A stretch of DNA of 64,000 bases from Putridiphycobacter sp965230485 (GTDB taxonomy: Bacteria; Bacteroidota; Bacteroidia; Flavobacteriales_D; Crocinitomicaceae): the NCBI GenBank assembly GCA_965230485.1, contig CBDDLA010000001.1:3348001-3412000 (forward strand). Direction: 5' to 3'. Position numbers and translations under genes: made by a program. This document shows positions 44,411 through 53,204 of the stretch, one piece after another (position 1 is the first letter of the stretch; the number at the start of each line of letters is the position of its first letter). Below the pieces are notes generated by a model. The model had not been told where the DNA came from and did no database searches. It was given only the letters and a program-made list of their open reading frames with translations.

Positions 44411-45598
44411 TTAAATGTCTAGTGAAACTCGTATTCTATCTATTGCTTCTCTTAGCGTATCCTCATCAGATGCATAAGAAAGCCGAACGCAATTCCTATT
44501 TCCAAATGCTTCACCCGTTACAACTGCAACATGAGCTTCTGCTAATAAATATAATGATAAATCGGTCGCATTTTTAATCAGATTTCCTCTAAGGGTTTTC
44601 CCAAAAAAGTAGGATACATCAATAAAAAAGTAAAACGCACCTTCAGGCAGATTAACCTTAATATTAGGAATACTTTTAAGCAAATCAAAAACAATTAAGC
44701 GACGAGCATTAAAGGCGTCAATCATATATTTAATATCTGAAGGATCAGCCATTAAAGCTGATATAGCAGCTCTTTGAGTAATAGAGCATGTCGCTGAGGT
44801 GTATTGGCCTTGTAATTTAGTTGCTGCTTTAGCTATTTCTTCTGGTGCAGCAATGTATCCTAAGCGATAACCTGTCATAGCAAAGGCTTTTGATAAACCG
44901 TTTACGGTAATCGTTCTATCATAAACTTCAGGAAATTGAGCAAAACATTCATGTTTCCTCACAAAATTGATGTGTTCGTAAATTTCATCTGAAATAACAT
45001 AAAAGTTAGGGGTATTTGCTACAACCTGTGCAATTGCTTTTAATTCTTCTTTGGTGTAAGAAGCGCCTGTAGGATTGCACGGGTTACTAAACATCATTAA
45101 TTTAGTTTTAGATGTAACGGCGTCTTGTATTTGTTGGGCAGTGACTTTAAAGTCATTTTCAATATTCGCTTTTACAACTACAGGAATACCACCTGCCATT
45201 TTTACCTGTTCGTAGTATGTGACCCAATACGGTGCTGGAATAATGACTTCGTCACCTTCATTTATAAGCGACAATAAAACATTGATTAGGCTTTGTTTGG
45301 CACCTGTTGATACAACAATTTGACTTGGCTTATAAGTTAAGCCATTGTCTCGCTTAAATTTAAAAGCAACGGCTTCTCTTAAGTCTTGATAGCCAGGGAC
45401 GGGTGTATATTTGGAATAATTATCGTCAATTGCTTTTTTCGCAGCTGTTTTAATAAAATCAGGCACATTAAAATCAGGCTCTCCAAGACTTAATGAAATG
45501 ATATCAATACCTTCTTCCCTTAAAGCTCTTGATTTTTGAGCCATGGCAAGTGTAGCCGATTCTTCCATTTGATTGACTCTATTTGATAATATGCTCAT
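44411..45598 (-). CDS. Aspartate/pyridoxal-phosphate aminotransferase class I (AspC type)
   Basis: 395 residues, normal for the Igamma aspartate aminotransferases. Catalyses reversible transfer of the amino group between aspartate and 2-oxoglutarate. The PLP lysine is K237 in NGLSKAFAMTGYRLG, with the substrate-binding motif MFSNPCNPTGA and the SLGEPDFNVP N-terminus. It is tightly linked to the downstream PfkB-type kinase gene. Substrate specificity for aspartate versus other amino acids is not certain. Confidence 0.9.
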   Translation of the reverse strand: MSILSNRVNQMEESATLAMAQKSRALREEGIDIISLSLGEPDFNVPDFIKTAAKKAIDDNYSKYTPVPGYQDLREAVAFKFKRDNGLTYKPSQIVVSTGAKQSLINVLLSLINEGDEVIIPAPYWVTYYEQVKMAGGIPVVVKANIENDFKVTAQQIQDAVTSKTKLMMFSNPCNPTGASYTKEELKAIAQVVANTPNFYVISDEIYEHINFVRKHECFAQFPEVYDRTITVNGLSKAFAMTGYRLGYIAAPEEIAKAATKLQGQYTSATCSITQRAAISALMADPSDIKYMIDAFNARRLIVFDLLKSIPNIKVNLPEGAFYFFIDVSYFFGKTLRGNLIKNATDLSLYLLAEAHVAVVTGEAFGNRNCVRLSYASDEDTLREAIDRIRVSLDI

Positions 45599-45683
45599 AA
45601 AAGAAAATTAAATTACAAAGTTAAGCATCTCCAATAAACGGCTAATGTTTATCACGGATTTTTTGCTTGTTAAGCACTTTTAA

Positions 45684-47180
45684 TTATAGTCTTTGGAGTT
45701 CGGTCTTGACACCATCCACCAAACTATAGCAGGCTAGCTTATCTTGAAAAACAGATGCTTTAAAAATAGATTTGTTTAAAAGCATTCTTATGCATTCTTG
45801 AACACCTTCAACAATAGAAGGATGTGGGTGAACTAATTCAGCGATTGATTCAATACCCTGACCTGTTTTTATTTGTAAAGCAACACCTTGAATGGCTGAA
45901 GAGGCATGTTCACCAACAGCTCGCATCCCTAAGATTTTCATATCGTCGTCATTGGTGACAATAATTTTAAAAAAGCCTTGTGTTTTTCTCATGGCAATGG
46001 CACGAGCCATGACTGAATAATCTAACTTAACAACTTTGATTGGGATGTTTTGTTCAACACATTCTTTTTCATTTAGTCCAACCGCTGCAACTTCAGGTTG
46101 CAAGAACATAATAGTGCACACATTGTCATAAGAAAGACGTTTGGTTGTTTTTCCAAACATTTTTTCAACAGCATGTCTTGCTTCAATTTCTCCCATATTA
46201 ACCAATGCAATTCTGCCAGAGGCGTCTCCCACAGCATAAATATTTGGAATATTGGTTTGGGTATCATCATCTCCGATATTTCTACCATTTGGACCACGCT
46301 TGATACCAAGCTCTTCAAGACCAATATTTGAAATGTTTGATACACGTCCAACAGACAATAACGCTTTTTCCACACGAATGATTTCTTTCGAACCACCTTC
46401 ATACGATAATTCGTATTCAACCTGTCCGTCTATAATTTCCATTCTGTCTAATTTGGCTTTGTGATGAATAGTTACACCGTTATTTTCTAAGTTCGAAGAC
46501 ACCATGTCAGAAATATCTTCATCTTCAAAAGGGAGAATTCTATCTGCCCTATCAATAAGGTATACCTTGGTTTTTCCAAAATTAGAGAAGATGGTAGCAT
46601 ATTCACATCCAATTACCCCAGCACCAACAATGACAAGACTTTTAGGATAGTCTTCGATATTATCAATGCCATCAGATGTTAAAATAGTATCTTCATCACA
46701 TTCAATATTTGGTAGTTTACGCGGACTGCTCCCTGTTGCAATAATGATATTTTCAGCAGTAATTGTTTTGATCTCACCATCATTTTTAGTGATTTGAACT
46801 TCATTATTGGTGAGGAGTTTAGCAGTTCCACGTTCGTAAGAAAACAAATCTTCTCGTCTTTTCTTAAGTAATTTAATATGACAAGAATATTGGAATTTTC
46901 GCTCAAATACTGCCTCTTCTAAATTCTTTTTGACATCATACCAGCTCAATTCAAATTTCTTAAGTCCGCTAGACATAATTGTTTCATTCACATTGCGTAC
47001 CCGCTGAGATAATTCCCAGAGTGTTTTAGAACTAAGTGCACCATGATAAACGCCAGCACCACCTATCCTTGATTTTTCAATCAGACAAACTTTTTTACCA
47101 AAATCTATTGAACGCATAGCAGCAGCATACCCTGCAGGTCCGCCACCAATTACAATTAAATCAAATCCAAACTTACTCAT
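45684..47180 (-). CDS. FAD/NAD-dependent pyridine nucleotide-disulfide-oxidoreductase-fold protein without redox cysteines
   Basis: 498 residues from the ATG at 47180, where the FAD Rossmann motif VIGGGPAGYAA begins; the frame extends upstream to 47216 without a good start. The second NAD Rossmann motif is VIVGAGVIGCEYA. The dihydrolipoyl-dehydrogenase C-terminal region with HPHPSIVEGVQE is present. The active-site CxxxxC is lost: GGAGVYHGALSSK (40-52) replaces GGTCLNVGCIPSK, with G43 and A48 for the two cysteines. This is closest to Sth-type soluble transhydrogenases, which also lack the pair. A transhydrogenase or diaphorase role is the best guess. Confidence 0.82.
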   Translation of the reverse strand: MSKFGFDLIVIGGGPAGYAAAMRSIDFGKKVCLIEKSRIGGAGVYHGALSSKTLWELSQRVRNVNETIMSSGLKKFELSWYDVKKNLEEAVFERKFQYSCHIKLLKKRREDLFSYERGTAKLLTNNEVQITKNDGEIKTITAENIIIATGSSPRKLPNIECDEDTILTSDGIDNIEDYPKSLVIVGAGVIGCEYATIFSNFGKTKVYLIDRADRILPFEDEDISDMVSSNLENNGVTIHHKAKLDRMEIIDGQVEYELSYEGGSKEIIRVEKALLSVGRVSNISNIGLEELGIKRGPNGRNIGDDDTQTNIPNIYAVGDASGRIALVNMGEIEARHAVEKMFGKTTKRLSYDNVCTIMFLQPEVAAVGLNEKECVEQNIPIKVVKLDYSVMARAIAMRKTQGFFKIIVTNDDDMKILGMRAVGEHASSAIQGVALQIKTGQGIESIAELVHPHPSIVEGVQECIRMLLNKSIFKASVFQDKLACYSLVDGVKTELQRL

Positions 47181-47260
47181 GTTAATTTCAAAATGAAAAA
47201 TAGAATACTCCGACAATATTCTATTACTTTTGCGTCTAAATATATGATTTATCTATTGGA

Positions 47261-47749
47261 ATGACGAGTGAACTAAAAAATATATTGAACAATTTCAATG
47301 TGGATAAAGTTAAAAAGAAGCAAATATTTAAATCTATTCGAAAGATTAAGAAAAAAAAACTTGATCAGGTATTTCATCAAGTTCATGATTCCGTTTTTAG
47401 TAAAATTGATTGCTTAGATTGCGCAAATTGTTGCAAAACAACTAGTCCAATATTTAGGGATGCAGATGTTAATAGATTAGCCAAATATCTTAGGGTCAAA
47501 CCTGCACAATTTGTGAACAATTATTTACATCTGGATGCTGATGGCGATTATGTTTTAAATTCTTCTCCGTGTGCTTTTTTAAACAGAGATAATACTTGTT
47601 CTGTTTATAATTATCGTCCTCTGGCTTGTAAAGGTTATCCGCATACTGATAGAAAAAATATTTATCAAATCATAAATCTTACTGAAAAAAATACTGAAAT
47701 ATGCCCAGCAGTATGCAAAATAGTCGAGAAAATTGTTAAAACAGATTAA
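47261..47749 (+). CDS. YkgJ-family zinc/iron-cluster cysteine protein
   Basis: 162 residues. Two cysteine clusters fit the YkgJ (UPF0153) family: CLDCANCC at 47-54 and CAFLNRDNTCSVYNYRP followed by CKGYPHT, which bind zinc or an iron-sulfur cluster. Divergent from the flavoprotein at 45684-47180, with an 80-base shared upstream region carrying TACTTTTG (47225-47232) as a possible -7 box. Function of the family is not firmly known. Confidence 0.88.
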   Translation: MTSELKNILNNFNVDKVKKKQIFKSIRKIKKKKLDQVFHQVHDSVFSKIDCLDCANCCKTTSPIFRDADVNRLAKYLRVKPAQFVNNYLHLDADGDYVLNSSPCAFLNRDNTCSVYNYRPLACKGYPHTDRKNIYQIINLTEKNTEICPAVCKIVEKIVKTD

Positions 47750-47820
47750 AAAAAAGGTTTTCTACGTTGAATTGTGAATAAATACCCAACCAAAAACAAG
47801 TTAAAAACGTAAAAAGCTGT

Positions 47821-47835
47821 AACTTTCCGAAAGTT
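47821..47835. repeat. Perfect inverted repeat upstream of SiaB-like gene
   Basis: AACTTTC-C-GAAAGTT is a perfect 7-1-7 palindrome, 23 bases before the ATG at 47858 and in an otherwise gene-free 108-base gap. It is followed directly by TTTACCGTTAAATAA (47834-47848), overlapping by two bases, which also occurs upstream of rfbA at 57825-57839. It could be a regulator site, but no regulator gene is adjacent. Confidence 0.45.
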
Positions 47836-47857
47836 TACCGTTAAATAACAAGGTAGG

Positions 47858-48433
47858 ATGACAAGAGGCGTAAATATTATAGATAAATGTAATGTTCGAT
47901 TTCATGAGGTATTCAGTAAGTATACTGATAGCCCTGATGGAAAAGTTACTGTTTCCCATTTTGGAGAATTTTCACAAAATCTGGTTAATTCTTTAACGCA
48001 GTCTATAGAAAACGCCATGTTAGATTCTGGAGATAAGAAAAGCACGGTTAAGAGAATGTTTAGTATTCTGATAGAAGGTTTACAAAATATCAGAATTCAT
48101 GGTGAAAGAGATGGAGATGGCACTCAAGTTTCATTTTTAATTATTTTGCAGGATGAAACGAAATATAAAATATCATTTGGAAATTTAATTCAGACCTCGA
48201 ATATCCCAAAAGTTAGGGAACTAATTGACTTTCTAAACAATGCAGATCCAACGGAAGTAAAACAACACTACATGGAGGTGCTTTCGAATGGAAGTATTTC
48301 TAAGAAAGGTGGAGCGGGTCTCGGCTTTATTACAATGGCGCTTAAAACTAAACAACTCATAGATATATCTGCACATGAAGTATCTTCTGATTTAAGTTGT
48401 ATTTCAGTAGAGCTGACATTAGATCGTGTCTAA
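47858..48433 (+). CDS. SiaB-like kinase-fold protein (DUF6272)
   Basis: 191 residues. The GHKL ATPase fold is visible: an N-box-like LIEGLQNIRIHGERDGDG (EGLQNIRIHG around 70) and a G-box KKGGAGLGFITMALK (around 148). This is the SiaB/DUF6272 family, whose Pseudomonas member is a kinase of the SiaABCD biofilm pathway. No partner SiaA or SiaC gene is adjacent. It ends by overlapping the 3' end of bshA by 4 bases on the opposite strand. Confidence 0.75.
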   Translation: MTRGVNIIDKCNVRFHEVFSKYTDSPDGKVTVSHFGEFSQNLVNSLTQSIENAMLDSGDKKSTVKRMFSILIEGLQNIRIHGERDGDGTQVSFLIILQDETKYKISFGNLIQTSNIPKVRELIDFLNNADPTEVKQHYMEVLSNGSISKKGGAGLGFITMALKTKQLIDISAHEVSSDLSCISVELTLDRV

Positions 48434-49572
48434 GAGGAAGCTAATTCTTTTTTTGTAAGTCTTTTATATAATGCTTCATATCGTGGGAGTATGGCTTCTA
48501 TGGTAAACTTTAGTGAATGATCATAAGCCTGCTTTTTAAACTGGTCAAGCGTCTCATCATTCTGAAGTATTAAAATACCTTTTTCTGCCATATCATCAAT
48601 ATCCCCAACATCACTCATAAATCCAGAATATCCTTGTTTATTTACTTCTGGAAGCCCACCTGAATTTGTTGAAATCACAGGCACAGAGCATGCAAGTGCT
48701 TCAAGAGCGGATAGTCCAAAGCTTTCAGTTGCTGATGGGAGTAAAAATAGGTCAGAATGGTGTAAAATATCATGCACATCTTGAATTTTACCAAGCATTT
48801 TTGTGTTGTCGCAAATGTCTAATTCACGGCATAATTGTTCCAAATGCAATCGTTCAGGTCCATCACCAACAAGTAATAATTTTGATGGAATTTTTTCATT
48901 GATTTTTTTGAAAACTTTTAGTACATCATCAACTCTTTTTACTTTTCTAAAATTAGAAATGTGGGTAATTATTCTTTCACCATTAGGCGCAAATTCTTTC
49001 TTTAAACATTTAAAGTTGGAATCTTTTGCGTAATTACTATGTCTTATAAAATTTGGAATAACCTCAATGTTATTGGTAATATCGAAATGATCCAACGTAT
49101 CTAGTTTTAGACTTTCAGAAACCACGGTAACGGCATCTGATTCGTTAATGCTAAAAGTAATCACAGGTTCAAAAGAAGGATCTTTTCCTACTAGCGTGAT
49201 ATCAGTACCATGCAATGTTGTTATAAAAGGAATATTAATACCCTGAGACTTTAAAATTTGTTGGGCAAAATACGCAGCAGAAGCATGGGGAATGGCATAA
49301 TGGACATGAAGAATATCTAGTTTTTCGTGAATGGTAACATCAACTAATTTGCTTGTTAACGCGAGTTCATACGGCTGGAAATCGAATAATGGGTAATTAA
49401 AAATAGCTACTTCATGATAGAAGATATTAGCCTGATAGATATCAAGCCTTACAGGTTGAGCATAGGTGATAAAATGTACTTCATGTCCTTTTTTTGCTAA
49501 TTCTTTTCCGAGTTCAGTGGCTACAATGCCACTTCCACCATAAGTAGGGTATAATACTATTCCAATTTTCAT
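48430..49572 (-). CDS. bshA: N-acetyl-alpha-D-glucosaminyl L-malate synthase BshA (bacillithiol synthesis)
   Basis: 380 residues. Glycosyltransferase family 4 enzyme joining UDP-GlcNAc to L-malate, the first step of bacillithiol. Start motif MKIGIVLYPTYGGSGIVATE, central HVHYAIPHASAAYFA and LHGTDITLVG, and the GT4 site LPSATESFGLSALEA are all typical of BshA. BshB and BshC are not in the window. The gene is convergent with the SiaB-like gene and is followed upstream by the GH3 fusion gene, on the same strand. Confidence 0.93.
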   Translation of the reverse strand: MKIGIVLYPTYGGSGIVATELGKELAKKGHEVHFITYAQPVRLDIYQANIFYHEVAIFNYPLFDFQPYELALTSKLVDVTIHEKLDILHVHYAIPHASAAYFAQQILKSQGINIPFITTLHGTDITLVGKDPSFEPVITFSINESDAVTVVSESLKLDTLDHFDITNNIEVIPNFIRHSNYAKDSNFKCLKKEFAPNGERIITHISNFRKVKRVDDVLKVFKKINEKIPSKLLLVGDGPERLHLEQLCRELDICDNTKMLGKIQDVHDILHHSDLFLLPSATESFGLSALEALACSVPVISTNSGGLPEVNKQGYSGFMSDVGDIDDMAEKGILILQNDETLDQFKKQAYDHSLKFTIEAILPRYEALYKRLTKKELASS

Positions 49573-49695
49573 GTAATGCTATTCTTTTGATGTACAAAAA
49601 TAATCTATTTGAACTGGAATCGAATTCAAATTGCGTGTTTTTAACAAGATAATATTGGTACGCTAAAGTTGATTGGTTTTAGTGCTTCTATGAAT

Positions 49696-52671
49696 TTAAT
49701 GCTTAACAGCATTGTAAATCGCATCCTGAATATCGGTTCTAATATTTTGTTTCGTTATTAACCAATTTTCCGCATTGGGATATACCCGATTTGAAAGAAA
49801 AACGTATACAATATTTTCATCAGGATCGGCCCAAGTAATGGTTCCAGTAAAACCTGAATGGCCAAAACTACTTAGAGAAACTTGAGAACAAGTAGGTCCA
49901 CCTTTTAATGATCTTACTGGTTTGTCGAATCCTGCTCCACGACGGTTTGTTGGGCAGAATTGACATTCAGTAAAATCATCAATTATGTCCTGCTCAAATA
50001 TTTGTTCACCACCATAACTGCCATTGTTAATCAGAGTATACATTAGTACGCCAAGATCTATTGCGTTTGAAAACAAACCTGCATGACCACCTACACCTCC
50101 TAACATAGCAGCGCCAGGATCATGAACGTGACCATGCACTATTTGGTGCCGGAAAATAGTATCATTTTCTGTTGGTGTAATTTCAGAAAGCTTGAATTTT
50201 TTCTTCGGATGATAAGTGGTACGATAAAGCCCCATAGGCTTATAAAAACTCTTTTGAACATAGTCTTCCATCTTATCACCGCTTTGCTTTTCAATAATGG
50301 CTTTAATGAAATAGTATCCAATATCAGAGTATTTATATCTCTTTTTCCTTAAGCCTGTACTAGTAATTCTATTGAAAATGCTATCTTTATATGCCTTGGT
50401 AATGAATAAATTATCTGCTACTTGTTTCGAAAATTCTCCATTAGCACTTTTGCGATAGTAAAATGAATCAGGCTGACCATTTGTGAGCGTGCGGTAATAA
50501 AAGGGAATCCATGATATGAAACCAGCTTGATGTGCTAACATTTCTCGAATCACAGTTTTTTCGTAGGGTGTATTATTCACTATTTCAGGAATATAGTCTC
50601 CAAGCGTTTTGTCGATATTTATTAAGCTATCTTGAGTCATTTTCATTAAACTATAAGTAGAGGCTGCTATCTTAGTGATAGAAGCAAGGTCGTAAAGATC
50701 TGTTGTTTTGGTTTTAATTTTTTTATCATAGGTATGATGCCCAAAAGCTTTATTGTAGAAAACGGTACCATCTTTAATTGCTAATATTTGACAGCCTGGA
50801 TATGCACCTATTTTAATACCGTTTTTTGCTAATTGATCTATTTTATCAATTAAAGAATCTTGAATTCCAAGTTCTGAAGGTGTGCCAAAGTGCAGTCGTG
50901 TTGCTTTTGGATAAGTTAAGCCAGAACCCTCAATATGAGATGAAGTACAGGTGACAGGTAATTTGCCCTTTGGACATAATCCACCCATAATGACCTCTCC
51001 AGCAGATTTCCTCGTATGTTTAGTATCTTGATAGGCTACAATTAATCCTTTTAGTCGATTTAAATTTTTGAACAATTTTAAAACATATGGGTTTCCAAAA
51101 ATAACAGAGGTGACTGATTTTTGATTGGCTAATTTATTCTGTAAATTAATGGATTGCATGGTTATCCCAAAGTTTCTTTTTGGATTATTATTTGTTCTGT
51201 GAAAACCAATTATAATATGATCGTATTTATTCATTGATGTGATCAGTTTTTCTTCATCTGCGCTCGATAAAGATCTTGGCACTTTAATTTCAGGAATTTT
51301 ACAATAACGATTTAAAGATTGATAGAATTCATTTTTCTTAGTTCCCCCAATATTTAAATAAACGATATTTAAAGTGTCAAGTCGTTTTAGGGGTAAGTAT
51401 TCGTTTCGATTTTCAAGCAGTGTGATACTCGCGTCAGCCAATTGCTTATTTAAGTTTTCGTTTTTTTCTGGAGTTAAACGTGCGATTAGATTTTTAGCGT
51501 TTATAGGGTAGTTTTTCTGTAAACCTGACCATGATTTGGCCCTTAATATTTTCAAGCAAGAGGCCTCTATGTCTTTCTGGCTTATTAGGCCTTTTGATAT
51601 AGCTAATTTAATTTGCTGAATGGCTACAGGTACATCTTCCGGAAATAAAAGGACATCATTGCCAGCTATAATAGCTCTAACATCTACTTCACCCGGTTGA
51701 TAATATTTTGCGACACCTTTCATATTAAGTGCATCTGTAAAAATTAAACCTTTAAAATTCAAACTATCTTTTAATAATTCGTTCACAATTTTAGGAGATA
51801 GGGTAGAGGCTTGGTTTGGTGTATTATCGTACGCAGGGATGTAGAGGTGGGCAACCATTATGCTAGCTAACCCTGAGTTGATTAATTTCTTAAAAGGATA
51901 TAATTCTAAACTATCAAGTCTATCTGCTGAATGTGCTATAGTTGGTAAGGCCTTGTGGGAATCAGTATCAGTATCTCCATGACCAGGAAAATGTTTTCCA
52001 CAAGCCATAATTCCATGATCTTGCATACCTTTCATATAGGCCAACCCAAGCCTGGTTACCCGTTCTTTTTGCTCTCCAAACGATCGATTATTAATCACTG
52101 GGTTGTTAGCATTATTGTTGACATCAATCACTGGTGCGAAATTGATATGAATTCCCATAATTTTGCATTGTTCAGCAATCTGCTTACCCATTTCATAAAT
52201 TAATTTTTCATTTTGAATGGCACCTAACATCATTTGGCGCGGGTAATATGTAGTAGAATCTAATCTCATTGAAATTCCCCATTCTCCATCAATTCCTATC
52301 ATTAGGGGTGTTTTAGATATTTTCTGATAGGCATTTGTAAGCTTGGCTTGAGCTGTAGGTGTTCCTTTAAAGAAAATAAGTCCTCCAATTTGATGTTTGG
52401 TGATTAGATTTTTGATTTCTAACTCATGATTACTGCTTTTGTTTGAATAAGCAGCTACCATAAATAGTTGCCCAATTTTTTGATCGAGTGTCATTTGATT
52501 AAAAATAGAATCTGCCCAAGTGTTTGGTTCTTCAAGAAACTCAATAATGTTTTTATTATAGATTGATCGCAAGGATTTTTGAGGTTGAAATGCGTCGTAC
52601 TGAAAACTAAAAACTATGTTGACCAATGCAATAAATAGAAAAGTAAAAATATGATGAGGTTTGAATGACAT
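49696..52671 (-). CDS. GH3 beta-N-acetylhexosaminidase fused to serine hydrolase (class C beta-lactamase-like)
   Basis: 991 residues from the ATG at 52671; a TTG at 52692 is a poor alternative. The N-terminal signal/anchor is followed by a GH3 domain (about 50-570): KHFPGHGDTDTDSH is the NagZ-type histidine/aspartate motif, and FTDALNMKGV carries the nucleophile aspartate. The C-terminal half (about 600-985) is a serine hydrolase with SITK (SxxK) in DLASITKIAAS, YSD in place of YxN, and HSGFTGT. Such fusions probably act on peptidoglycan fragments. It lies upstream of bshA on the same strand. Confidence 0.9.
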   Translation of the reverse strand: MSFKPHHIFTFLFIALVNIVFSFQYDAFQPQKSLRSIYNKNIIEFLEEPNTWADSIFNQMTLDQKIGQLFMVAAYSNKSSNHELEIKNLITKHQIGGLIFFKGTPTAQAKLTNAYQKISKTPLMIGIDGEWGISMRLDSTTYYPRQMMLGAIQNEKLIYEMGKQIAEQCKIMGIHINFAPVIDVNNNANNPVINNRSFGEQKERVTRLGLAYMKGMQDHGIMACGKHFPGHGDTDTDSHKALPTIAHSADRLDSLELYPFKKLINSGLASIMVAHLYIPAYDNTPNQASTLSPKIVNELLKDSLNFKGLIFTDALNMKGVAKYYQPGEVDVRAIIAGNDVLLFPEDVPVAIQQIKLAISKGLISQKDIEASCLKILRAKSWSGLQKNYPINAKNLIARLTPEKNENLNKQLADASITLLENRNEYLPLKRLDTLNIVYLNIGGTKKNEFYQSLNRYCKIPEIKVPRSLSSADEEKLITSMNKYDHIIIGFHRTNNNPKRNFGITMQSINLQNKLANQKSVTSVIFGNPYVLKLFKNLNRLKGLIVAYQDTKHTRKSAGEVIMGGLCPKGKLPVTCTSSHIEGSGLTYPKATRLHFGTPSELGIQDSLIDKIDQLAKNGIKIGAYPGCQILAIKDGTVFYNKAFGHHTYDKKIKTKTTDLYDLASITKIAASTYSLMKMTQDSLINIDKTLGDYIPEIVNNTPYEKTVIREMLAHQAGFISWIPFYYRTLTNGQPDSFYYRKSANGEFSKQVADNLFITKAYKDSIFNRITSTGLRKKRYKYSDIGYYFIKAIIEKQSGDKMEDYVQKSFYKPMGLYRTTYHPKKKFKLSEITPTENDTIFRHQIVHGHVHDPGAAMLGGVGGHAGLFSNAIDLGVLMYTLINNGSYGGEQIFEQDIIDDFTECQFCPTNRRGAGFDKPVRSLKGGPTCSQVSLSSFGHSGFTGTITWADPDENIVYVFLSNRVYPNAENWLITKQNIRTDIQDAIYNAVKH

Positions 52672-52880
52672 GTTTGGTTTCGGTTTAATCAATTAACGAA
52701 GGTAGGTATTAAGATATGCAGAAACCTTGCCAACACTTTAAACTTGTTCACAGGAGAGCGTTTAATTCTTTCCCTTTAATGTGTGAAAAACTAACAATAT
52801 TTAACAGGGCTCAGATTTTAAATTGCGCATAAATAAATTATCTTTGTAGTAGTGGCCGAAGCCATTTTAAACACTAGAAT

Positions 52881-53204
52881 ATGAACTGGAATAGAATGTC
52901 CTTGTTTAAGCTTCCTTCTAAATCAAGGGAATTTAATTTTCATCCTCGATATTATGATGAACGTAAAGAGCGCTTGAAAAAGAAAATTGAACTCTATTCT
53001 GGTGAAAATAAGACAGAGGATAGGACTCGTTCAATTAAGTTTAGGGCAGAAATGGAGGACAATTGGGGAAATAGTGGTTACAAAACTCAGGCTATTCGTT
53101 CTAATGTTAGACTTTTCATCATTTTGGTGCTCATCATTACTCTTTTTTATTATCTTTTTGGTGGTATTGATAATGTCACCTCAATGATTAAAGATGCTCA
53201 ATAA
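52881..53204 (+). CDS. Small C-terminally anchored membrane protein
   Basis: 107 residues. A basic, charged N-terminal 75 residues (FHPRYYDERKERLKKKIELY) is followed by one membrane helix (about 77-95, LFIILVLIITLFYYLFGG). I recall a conserved gene in this position before mutL in Bacteroidota, without known function. The stop is directly followed by the mutL ATG. TATCTTTG (52839-52846) upstream may be its -7 box, with a TTG 13 bases away, not the usual 20. Confidence 0.6.
   Translation: MNWNRMSLFKLPSKSREFNFHPRYYDERKERLKKKIELYSGENKTEDRTRSIKFRAEMEDNWGNSGYKTQAIRSNVRLFIILVLIITLFYYLFGGIDNVTSMIKDAQ

Noticed and set aside
46073..46420. 115-codon minus-strand ORF in the flavoprotein gene, other frame
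   Set aside because: Frame-shifted shadow of the conserved oxidoreductase; no start signals or homology.
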